A DNA stretch of 64,000 nucleotides from Bolinopsis microptera. Taxonomy: Eukaryota; Ctenophora; Tentaculata; Lobata; Bolinopsidae. Below, one piece after another: positions 1-8,629 of the stretch. How positions within the stretch are numbered: the stretch's first letter is position 1; every line of letters begins with the position of its first letter. The notes below the pieces were generated by a model, which was not told the origin of the DNA, made no database searches, and saw only the letters and a list, made by a program, of their open reading frames with translations. Position numbers and translations under genes: made by a program. The stretch covers positions 4,133,408-4,197,407 of the forward strand of contig NC_087082.1 in NCBI RefSeq assembly GCF_026151205.1. Direction: 5' to 3'.

Positions 1-233
1 GTTCCTCGTCCGAGTGGCCAGCTGTAATTGTGCTGCACGAAATGACGAGGTACAGTGAGAGGGATCTGACAATACTTTACTTAGCTATATCACGAGCACG
101 TGTCCACTGCTCTGTTATTTTATACCCCTTAGAGGGTACAACTTTGGAGGATAACATACAAATGATGATCTATTTGCCGGATAGACTGAAGAGTTATGCT
201 CAGATCATACGACATAAGAATGGAGGGAAATAG
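1..233 (+). CDS. 3' end of a gene with a UvrD-like (SF1) helicase C-terminal motif
   Basis: The frame is open from the left edge (reading from base 3) to a TAG at 231-233, giving about 76 residues, so the 5' part lies outside the window. The segment LYLAISRARVHCSVILYP matches the end of superfamily-1 helicases, where motif VI (consensus VALTRAR) carries the arginine that contacts ATP. EWPAVIVLH upstream resembles the strand before it in UvrD_C-type domains. In invertebrates such domains often sit in large multidomain NTPases, but only this tail is visible, so enzyme activity and architecture are unknown. An AATAAA lies 26 bases after the stop. The gene converges on the AMBRA1-like gene. It could instead be a degraded fragment, but the frame is clean. 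Confidence 0.5.
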   Translation, partial: SSSEWPAVIVLHEMTRYSERDLTILYLAISRARVHCSVILYPLEGTTLEDNIQMMIYLPDRLKSYAQIIRHKNGGK

Positions 234-258
234 TTCTGGATACTGTTGGGAGCTTCTG

Positions 259-264
259 AATAAA
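259..264 (+). promoter_or_regulatory. Polyadenylation signal AATAAA
   Basis: A canonical AATAAA lies 26 bases downstream of the TAG that closes the helicase-like reading frame. The spacing suits the 3' end of that transcript. Confidence 0.45.
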
Positions 265-300
265 TGAGCTTTTGGTCAGCGAGGCACTTCATAACATACT

Positions 301-390
301 TTCAATGGCATATTTTTCTCTGGTACACTGTTTTCGCGGGAAGCCGTGTTAAAGTTGATGTCGTGGTGTCAGTAAAATAGTAACAGATAT
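301..390 (+). repeat. Fragment of dispersed repeat family F
   Basis: This stretch (TTCAATGGCATAT, then TTTTCGCGGGAAGCCGTGTTA, then GTGGTGTCAGTAAAATAG) matches, with divergence, the right part of 31180-31420 and the inverted copy near 45830-46130. No coding potential was seen. Confidence 0.5.
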
Positions 391-639
391 ATAAACATTA
401 AACATGTATAATAAATATATTGTCTCACTTAACTATAGTAAGATATATACGTTTAATTAATTATATATTTTTAAAATAATGAGTATAATAACTGCTTCGC
501 TAATAACGAGTGACATTTTTAATTGGTTATCATTTAATTTACAAAAATGAGCCTACGTTCTAATTAAAAGTAAACAGAAATTTGCAATCGTTTGGTTAAT
601 GAATAGTCGTGGCTAATATAAAATATATTATAAAGTAAC
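391..639. other. AT-rich spacer between convergent genes
   Basis: I see no open frame of note and no further AMBRA1-like exon here. If the AMBRA1-like exon at 640-881 is not spliced, its frame runs on to a TAA at 596-598, adding about 13 unrelated residues. Confidence 0.4.
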
Positions 640-2442
640 CTTGGCTAGCACCACTATTGGCAGTGGAGAAGGACCTCTTTTGTCCAGCGTATATAAGTTT
701 GTTGAGCGCATTCTTTACTGTATTAAGCTTGCTGTAACGTCCGGTTTTAGGGCGTTTTGGAGTCCACGTTTCCACCTTGACCTCGGGAACTGGGGAAGCT
801 GCAGCCGGGATCACCGGAGTGGGGACTACTCGTCTTATTGCTGTGACTAGGTACCTACCGTACGGGTCAAACAGCACTCCTCTGTAAACGGAAACATATA
901 TTAATTAATATGCATGAATGTTAATTATAATATGAAAGCTAATTATAATATGATTGTTATTATATCATTAATGTTATTTAGTATTATTAATAATAATGTC
1001 AATGATTTTAATTAATAATATTGATTAATAATTAACAATGGTATTAATAAGCTAAATCAACTTTATTATATATGATATCGCGAATAATAATATCATCTTT
1101 ATCACTTTTTCATCAAACAGCAAAAATGATCTAAAAATCTTATCAATGCTGTTATCTATGCCAATACAATCCATAATGCACTTGTTGCACTTTGTTATGT
1201 CTTTAATTTCACCCAGCTCAATTTAATAAAATTCATCAATAGTTTATTTTAAAAATAGCATCATAACGTCAACATTAAATCAGCAATTCAGTGATTTTAA
1301 GAATAAAGTGTTCATAACTTGATAAATCCTATAATTTTAACAAGAACAAGATAAGAATAAAAGCAAGTACCTGATTCTCTCACTCTCGTGCTCGGTAAAC
1401 ACAGTATTGATTGGTTGGGAGGGTTGTTTAGATTCAATGTCCCACAGGGTGAGCTGCCTACATCTGCTTGCCACCAAATGTCTCCCATTAGGGTGGAATG
1501 CTATTGAGCCAATTGGGAGGTGAACAACTGAGTGCATAACCTGAGCAAACGAGAATTATATTTAAATTGAGGGTAATTTTTATTAACGTGGCAAAACTTA
1601 CTCTGAATTTTAATTAAAAAGATACCAAATATGGTTAATAACCTCATGAGTGGTGGGTTGTTGAAGAAAAGGGCACAGTTGGTGCATTTTGGTGCCCATC
1701 ATGGACTGTAAGTTCCAAAGGAAGACCTGACCTGCCAAACACCCACTAGCTAGGATGTACCGGTTTTTGGGGTGGAACTGCAGGCTTATTGGAGATCTGA
1801 CATGACCCCGCAACGTGTGGGTCAGACCAAACGGCTCGTAGCTGGTAAAATATTATTTTGTAAACAAATAGCAGTAAATGAAGCATTTAAATTGCTTGGA
1901 TGCAAAGATGATATCTACATGATGCTATACAGAACAAATTCACTTTAGGAATAGCTAATGATTATTTTAGATTCATTTCTAACAAAATGTTGTTAAATAC
2001 TTTATAACCAATATTCATGATATAATTGAAAACTCACAATAGTACTCTGATAGTATGGTCTGCATGAGTTGATGCTACTAATGTTCCGTCATGGGAGAAA
2101 GCAACAGCAAACACTGACTTAGTTTGGATATCGTGTAGCCTGAGGAGGATCAGCATTATATGCCAGTATAAAATATAGATAGACATCAAAAATATACATA
2201 GGCATCAAAAAATTCATGGGGGAAAAACAAAACGAATCTATTTTTTGATGATTTCTAGACAACACAAAGTTGATAATCCAGAACCGAAACGGCATTGAGA
2301 TTGCAATGAAAACTTACTTCACTGATGTGTAAGATGATTTCTTGAGGGTGAAAAATTTGTCCTCAACAAGACCACCAATAAGTTTATGTTCTTTTGGTGT
2401 AAACTTTCCGTTGAGTTGTCGATTATAAATAGCTTTTATCAT
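640..2442 (-). CDS. AMBRA1: AMBRA1 orthologue, N-terminal WD40 exons (3' part not visible)
   Basis: Five exons join in phase: 2318-2442 (start ATG 2440-2442, in-frame TAA upstream), 2038-2139, 1643-1841, 1371-1540 and 640-881. They encode about 279 residues. AMBRA1 is a scaffold in autophagy initiation and a substrate receptor of DDB1-CUL4 E3 ligase; its WD40 region binds DDB1. Collinear matches to vertebrate AMBRA1 include LVEDK near residue 30, VAFSHDGTLVASTHADHTI (first WD repeat), LRGHVRSPISLQFHP then LASGCLAGQVFLWNL (second), SIAFHPNGRHLVAS (third), and VLFDPYGRYLVTAI, which ends the WD block in the family. Donors and acceptors are GT-AG; the donor at 1643 (GAG/gttatt) is weak. The last exon ends with a phase-1 donor at 640 but no further exon is seen, although the family is usually over 1,000 residues. 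The rest must lie beyond the left edge, with the helicase-like gene nested in an intron, or the gene is truncated. Confidence 0.85.
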
Positions 2443-2514
2443 GACACTAGTCCGGTGTTTTGAGGTTAACTGTTAATTGACTTGATCTATTTGGTGTTTC
2501 GGGTTAAAAACTTA

Positions 2515-2548
2515 TTATTGATAACCTTACGAATAAGGTTATCAATAA
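2515..2548 (-). promoter_or_regulatory. Perfect 15-bp stem hairpin upstream of the AMBRA1-like start
   Basis: Arms TTATTGATAACCTTA (2515-2529) and TAAGGTTATCAATAA (2534-2548) are perfect complements. On the gene's sense strand the loop reads TTCG, a UUCG tetraloop if transcribed. It lies 73 bases upstream of the ATG, in 5' UTR or promoter. Its role is unknown. Confidence 0.5.
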
Positions 2549-4379
2549 AAGGTTATTTGATTAAAGGTCAGAGTGTTATAAACTATAAAGTATACATAAT
2601 GTTTGGGGATCAGCTTTTGGGTGAGCTTCAATTATAGGTCAAACAGCAAGGTTGTACAATGGTACAAGGTTGTAGCAATGCCATTCATAGTCAGAAAAAA
2701 ATACAAAACAACAGGGTCTCCATTGTCACAAGACTGTCCCCTTGCTACCAAAAGAATTGTACAGTAAAACCACGATTTACCTTACATTTTGGAAAAGGAA
2801 CACAATACAGTAAATCGAGCTTTTAATTCATGGGTCCCAGTTGGATAACATTGTTTCTTTCTGCACAGTACTAGTTCTCAATGAGGCGTAATCATTGTCA
2901 AGCACCCAATTAAAGAGTATTATCATATAATATAGTCTGACAAGCTTGCTAGACATCAGGGTCCTGTTTCACGGTATCAGGTGATAATAAGCTACAGAAC
3001 CTGTTCCCAAATATTTTGGGGAAAGGGGAGAGGTATAGCAAATCAGGGTTTTAATGTAGTTCTACAAAGATTAAATGACCTTTTTAACAATTTTTAACTT
3101 GTTGTACTGAAAATTGCTATTTTCACCATTTTCTGTCAACTTTGGAGTCCCGTTGTGATCCAAGTTCATTTTGAAATCTTTTGAAACTTTGCATGCTATC
3201 AAAATATATATAAAACACCAACATGCACAAATTTACGGAAAGGTGAGAATTTTTCTCATTCGTGATTTCGAACAAATTTTGCTTTTCCACGACAGTTAAA
3301 TGGCATTATATTTGAATTTAATGCCAACTTGAATGAGTATAAAGTTCATTTACAATTGTAATATATTAAGAAGAACTACCCGAAGGCAGTTGTACTCGGC
3401 AATAAAGATTCAATGAACATCAGCTAATTGGACACTAACTACCAACTATCCCGAAATACTATCCGAAAGCAACCCAAAGAGATTTTTACAGCATGTGATT
3501 GATGCAATTAATCGAAACTTATTACAATTCGTAAGCCGTGAATGAATGGGAGAAGTGAGCGACCGATTTCATTCTCTGTATCATTTTGCATTTGCAGGAC
3601 GCGGACGGTTATTCAAATTAATATCATTTCCTTTTGTTTGTGAAAGACTGAGAGACACTGGCCTGGCAGCCGTCCACTCTACCCATGATAATGGTCAAAT
3701 TGTCTATCGTTAGTTCAACATTATTACTTGATTAAACAGTATACATCTTTATATTACCGAAATTTTGAATGTAGCCCTATCCTTGAAAATGAAATAGTAA
3801 CAATATGTCCAGTGTCCACATTGAAAATATTAGTTTAACTATACATTAAATATAGTCCGAATTTAGAAACTATAGAGTAATAAAACTCGATAAAGTTGAG
3901 CACAAATAACAAAATTAAAATGGTAGATCAGAGCATATTCCATAACTAATAGATTGCGAACATGCAGCTCATGCGGAGCAGGGTTCTTTGATCCGAACTT
4001 ACGACTTTCACTTCATGTTTGGTTCAATTTCACGACTTTGGGAAACTTAAAGGAGCCGTAATTCTCCGTTAAACTACAGTTTATAGTGTTTGCAGTTTGA
4101 TTCATCAGTTGGGTTGTAATTTAAAAGCTAATGTGACAAGGAGTGGAGCTGATCGCGTCACTCAATGTCACCTGAAGATCAGTTAAACGACTGGGAAGCT
4201 AAAAAGTATATGATCCTCATGCGATAGATCCTTGTGTTTGGCTTGTACTAGCCCTAATTGGGTACTTCGTCATCAGTCATGCATTAAGATACCCAGAAAA
4301 CATTGCTGGCTGGCGGGCTAGCTGGAGGTGCTCTTTTTTACAGCCGGTTTGAGCTCGAGCGCGACATTAAGTACACTGG
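2549..4379. other. Intergenic, no gene recognised
   Basis: AT-rich sequence with no convincing exon. A short block at 3369-3400 (ACTACCCGAAGGCA, then TACTCGGCA) matches the putative 3' end of LINE-A at 8638-8675 and is probably an old LINE relic. I see nothing else I can support. Confidence 0.4.
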
Positions 4380-4640
4380 TTGCACGCCTGACGCAATTCA
4401 TCAAATCAGAGCACAGGAATCTGCAAAGTTAAAGTTGCAAACTTTTATTTTATTCGGCCCAAAATAAGACTTTTCCGGATAACTCAAAATTTACGTTTTT
4501 CCAAATTGTGCTCCTGAGTCCTGGGGAGCTAACTTTAAATTTACAAAACGAACATTTTGCAAAAAACCGGAAGTCTCTATCTCTTTTACTTTCGGAGATA
4601 GGCCCCAGCCAGTAAGGTTTCCTGTGAGTATTATACTTTC
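4380..4640. repeat. Dispersed repeat family E, copy 1
   Basis: This segment matches the reverse complement of 22380-22650 with moderate divergence. Shared blocks include CTGCAAAGTTAAAGTT, TCTATCTCTTTTACTT and GTAAGGTTTCCT. A short related block (CAGTAAGGTTTCCTGGGT) occurs at 47819. The other copy sits next to a LINE 3' tail, so this is probably LINE 3' UTR sequence. Confidence 0.55.
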
Positions 4641-5110
4641 TATTTTTGCTGTGAACAGCTGGTTTAATACGATGTGCTGGTTTAATAAGATGTGTCGTTT
4701 TCTCTCAATTGTTCCCATCAAGTATTCATTCACAAATAATCAATGATTTATTGTACGTTACGTTTGATTGATGTAATAAACCTAACGATGCAAGACACAA
4801 TGTGACATAACGCTGAATAACGAATTATTTCACATCTCAATGGGGTTACTCAGTGGACAGTGTGTGAGTGGTAAGCCCGAGATTTTATACGCTAAGTATA
4901 AAAAAGGCGATAAAAAACGCTTTAATTTTATTTGTATATTACTGGTAACAGTAACACACTAATTATATACCTTTATCTTAATATCCACGAGACACAGTGC
5001 AAACGTTCCCTCATGAGCACAAGTCAGCTCCTATAGCTCTGAAAATTATACAAATTATACAAATTATGTAGACAATAGAACAGTTACTGTTTAATTATAT
5101 ACAAATTATA
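4641..5110. other. Intergenic, no gene recognised
   Basis: AT-rich spacer between repeat E and the foldback at 5.1 kb. I see no exon, RNA gene or clear repeat. Confidence 0.35.
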
Positions 5111-5577
5111 ACTGGTAGTGAGGAGAATTAATCTTTGGAACAAATCCAGAACAGCTATAATCTAAGAAAAACGAGAAGATGTCAGTGACGTTGCCTGTAG
5201 AGCCAGGGAATGTTCATCTTCATAATTTTATGATAACCGAATTGAACTACGATAGAACTATAGAAGACAGTATAAAGTACCATCTAATTATATAACTGCA
5301 ATATTAATGTTAAATTATAATTCAACATTATAATATTGCAGTTAGGGGTCGTTCACGGTCAGGCCATGATTACGTAATATTGCTGTCAGGAGGGGGGGGG
5401 GGGGGGGGGGGTTGGGTCTTAATTACAGTTGATTACGGAAGGGGGGAGGGGGGTAAAAATTGCTAAAATATTGATTACGTAATATGTGAACGAACCCTTA
5501 TATAATTAAATGGTACTTTATACTGTCTTCTATAGTTCTATCTGGATTTGTTCTAAAGATTAGTCCTCACTACCAGT
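5111..5577. repeat. Nested inverted-repeat (foldback) structure
   Basis: Left-arm blocks at 5111-5160 (ACTGGTAGTGAGGA, AACAAATCCAGA) and 5250-5297 (TAGAACTATAGAAGACAGTA) are mirrored at 5541-5577 and 5499-5543. Inside is a further palindrome, 5298-5343 (CTGCAATATTAATGTT / AACATTATAATATTGCAG), beside a small TIR element. A third partial copy of the outer block lies at 5602-5640. The nesting suggests repeated insertion of small hairpin elements. Confidence 0.65.
5345..5497. mobile_element. MITE with GGGGTCGTTCAC terminal inverted repeats, copy 1
   Basis: The element starts GGGGTCGTTCAC and ends GTGAACGAACCC, with subterminal ATTACGTAAT motifs. Flanks show TTA on both sides (5342-5344 and 5498-5500). 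It contains a pure G run of about 20 at 5391-5411 and a second G-rich block. A related copy lies at 26785-26904. It has no coding capacity. Confidence 0.65.
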
Positions 5578-7295
5578 TCTATAGAACCATGGTAGCAAGG
5601 GCCGAGGACTAATCTATAGGCCAAATCCAGAAAAGCTGTAAGTATAGTCTAGGAACAGCAACACTTAACTGTAACGGGATTCAGTTGTCGTTTAGTCAAA
5701 GCAAGGTGATCATAGAAAGTGGCGTAACGTTGCACGCCCCTACCCCCTGGGCCCTGGCAGTGGTTGTTGATATATACCCCTGCCCTTATATTGAATTTAT
5801 ATATCTGATATTTACTGATATTGATACTTTAATTGAAGATTGACTATTCCAAGATATTTTATGATATACCTTACAAGACATATTTATGTGGATCATAATT
5901 AGCGGGGATCAAAATTATGGGGGAACGAAAATATGGGGATTTTTTTCAGAAATTCAGTAATTCAGTACGAAATTTCAGAAATTCAGTACAAAAATATGGG
6001 GATTTTTTCCCATTTTTTCCAAAAATCCCTGAATTTTGTACCATATAATAAATATATCTCGTAAGGTATTATGTATTCGTTATTTTATCTAACCAATGTT
6101 CACTTACAAGTAATAGTCTCCTGCTATTACATGATGAGATGTTTAGTGGTATGATGTGGAATGGTGGATAGCTGACAACTGCAACGCATCTTGAGTACAA
6201 TGGACAAATGTCAACAGAGCTACGTCTAAGTTGGTACAGCTACTGCAGAGTGACATGGTTGGTGACTTTTGAGTTGTTGATTGAACAGTGGGACTCACTA
6301 CCAAGGTTTTAGTTGTTAAACTATGTATGTTTTAGCAATTGGACTGAAGTGTTAGATCGGTGTGCATAAGAACACTGGTTAAATAGAGACAATTTTAGGA
6401 TATTTTCTGTTAATGCTCGTAGATAGAGTAACATCAGTCTGTAATGATCGTGGTAATCCAGATAATGAGAGATCTGGTGGTGTAACACTTTGGTTAGACA
6501 TTTATGATAGTGTAGAGGTAGTCTGCGGGAATAGTCAATAGGTATAATCGATCTGATGATTTGTATTGTTATCATTATATTTATCTTTACATGATGTTAC
6601 AATAATATTGTGTTCATGTTTGAATGAATGTGTATAAGTTTTTCGATCCATGATAATTGATTAAAGTGGTTGTTTAATGAACCTGAACTCACCCAATTTA
6701 ACACTGGCCACACTTTTGAGTGTTTAGTGATACAGATAAAGAGCAAATTTACTATACCAACTCTGGTAAATTATCTTAAGCTTAAATTATAATTATCATC
6801 AGTTCTTCAATCTATAGTTTACTCTATCAAAATGGTTTAGGTTACTACTACTACTGCCCACACCTCAAGTAATTATTTCTCTGGAATGACTATCATAATA
6901 CGGCTAGTCATTGTCATTTTTATTGTTATTCGAATCGTAGGCACGAAAGAATGAGCTAGAACGTGTTGAAATATTACTGTATATTTCAATTTTATCATGC
7001 TTAATATGAAACAACTTTTAAAATTATGAGCGATGTACGTAAACTGAAACGTTTTGATGAACAATATTAAGGAAGATGAAGACTACAAAAGAATTTGAGA
7101 ATATAATAAAAGTGTTAAGATTTGATGTTGGCAGATTGAGAGTTAGTCAAAAAGTTTTTGTTTTGGAGCCCTGACACTGCAAATCCAATGGGGCACGTAA
7201 GCGGACGCCCTGTGACGCTGACGAGACTGGAGACATCTCCTTATGGCCAGGAAACCTTCTCATTCTCGACATTTTCATTTCTCGACTCTGCCTGA
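5578..7295. other. Intergenic, no gene recognised
   Basis: This contains the extra foldback arm near 5602-5640 and a direct duplication of AAATTCAGTA-type sequence near 5948-5990. The rest is AT-rich with no convincing exon. 7140-7295 is more GC-balanced and probably 5' UTR or promoter of the pentraxin-like gene. Confidence 0.35.
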
Positions 7296-8096
7296 ATGTT
7301 TCTGTTTTATCTAACACTCCTGATCCTGTCCTACTCCGTGGAGCAGTCCTCGGCTCACGGTACCGCCACTGCTCTGAGCTTTGGCAACGATTTCCAGAGC
7401 TACATGATGCTGCAACTGGACATGGAACCGGTAAAGGAAGCCATTTCGGTCTGTTCATGGATCAACAAGAAAACAGCTGATAATGTTCATGATGCCTGGT
7501 TCACGTACAATGCACCTTCCAGGAATTATGAGATCTTAATTTCAGGCAGGATAAGGGGTTATGCTTACATGAACAAGAATGATATAGTTAACAGCCAGGC
7601 CGTTCCTTCAAATGAATGGCACCACGTCTGCATTACATGGGGCTATGAAACTAAGACCAGGGTACTATATTTTGATGGTGAGGCAATAGCACAGGAAGCA
7701 TCTGGTGACGTAAAACTGACTGTGGGAGGAACAATCGCTATAGGACAGTACCACAAGACAGCAACAATGGAGGCTTCATTCAACAACCATCCATTTGGAG
7801 GTGAACTCCTAAAGCTGAATGTCTACAAAAGGCAACTGGAAGCTGGGGAAGTAGAAGAGATGTTCTCCTCAGGGATGTGCTCTGACTTTGAGGATTCTCT
7901 TATAGCAGATACTTTCCTGCGGTGGGAGACCATCCTATATGCTACTGAGAAGTACGGAACAATCACTGAAGTGCCGATTTCATGCCATTCAGTGGTGATC
8001 ACTAAAATTTGCTCTACTTCACAGACTTTTATAATAAGGTTAGAAATGGTAATATTGTTGAAGTGCGTGACTAAAAAACTCAAAAATAACTCATAA
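7296..8096 (+). CDS. Secreted pentraxin / LamG-like domain protein
   Basis: The frame gives 266 residues. Residues 1-21 (MFLFYLTLLILSYSVEQSSA) look like a signal peptide. The rest forms one concanavalin-like (LamG_3/pentraxin) domain: ALSFG opening strand, EWHHVCITW near residue 109 matching the HxCxTW core of the pentraxin signature (the usual final Ser/Thr is replaced), YFDGE, a GTIAIGQ strand, FGGELLKLNVYKRQLEAGEV, then FLRWETIL matching the family's final W-containing strand. Secreted pentraxins bind ligands, often with calcium, in innate recognition or adhesion. The start is the first ATG and directly gives the signal peptide. The last ~40 residues do not look like the family, so a donor after about residue 220 is possible, but AATAAA at 8202-8207 also suits a single-exon 3' end. 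Confidence 0.7.
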   Translation: MFLFYLTLLILSYSVEQSSAHGTATALSFGNDFQSYMMLQLDMEPVKEAISVCSWINKKTADNVHDAWFTYNAPSRNYEILISGRIRGYAYMNKNDIVNSQAVPSNEWHHVCITWGYETKTRVLYFDGEAIAQEASGDVKLTVGGTIAIGQYHKTATMEASFNNHPFGGELLKLNVYKRQLEAGEVEEMFSSGMCSDFEDSLIADTFLRWETILYATEKYGTITEVPISCHSVVITKICSTSQTFIIRLEMVILLKCVTKKLKNNS

Positions 8097-8201
8097 ACTG
8101 AAATTGATAATTCGATAAAGTAAAGTATTTAAGTATAATTTATGACATCACATCATCACACATGTCTACAAAATATCATAGCACTATGTGAAAAAATATA
8201 T

Positions 8202-8207
8202 AATAAA
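8202..8207 (+). promoter_or_regulatory. Polyadenylation signal AATAAA
   Basis: An AATAAA lies 106 bases after the stop of the pentraxin-like frame, plausible for its transcript end. In DNA this AT-rich chance matches are common. Confidence 0.35.
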
Positions 8208-8295
8208 TATTTCCCCACCAACATTAATTATTTATCAAATACAATATTTAAAAAATGTTAATTATCAAAAACATTACCCTATTTTAAAAACTTCT

Positions 8296-8355
8296 TGTCA
8301 TACGTTGTATGGTCAGGACGATAGTGAAACGACCGTGGGGGTCGCAACGTGATAC
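8296..8355. repeat. Short dispersed repeat K, copy 1
   Basis: This 60-bp block (TGTCATACGTTGTATG, then AACGACCGTGGGGGTCGCAA) is present inverted at 20866-20955, where a GC-rich hairpin is added in the middle. Confidence 0.6.
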
Positions 8356-8629
8356 AAAAAACTTCCCAGTGGAATAAAGATTTATAAAACGCTTCTTTGC
8401 CACATAAGGATGGAACCAAAGATAATTGTTATGTTTCTCTTTGACATAACTGGCCCCTTCAATTCTTACTAAAACTTCATTAGAAACATTCCAAAAAAAG
8501 CAATCATTTGTAATACTTTTAGCATATCTTTCGAAAGTGGAAAATTTTTAGCTGCCGGTATTCTAACTTACTAATCTTTTTGACACTTGCGACGATGATA
8601 AACCATTTTAAACATAAAACTGCGTTATA

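Noticed and set aside
7147-7458. 103-residue minus-strand frame over the pentraxin start
   Set aside because: Shadow of the plus-strand signal peptide and 5' region; low-complexity Arg/Ser content.
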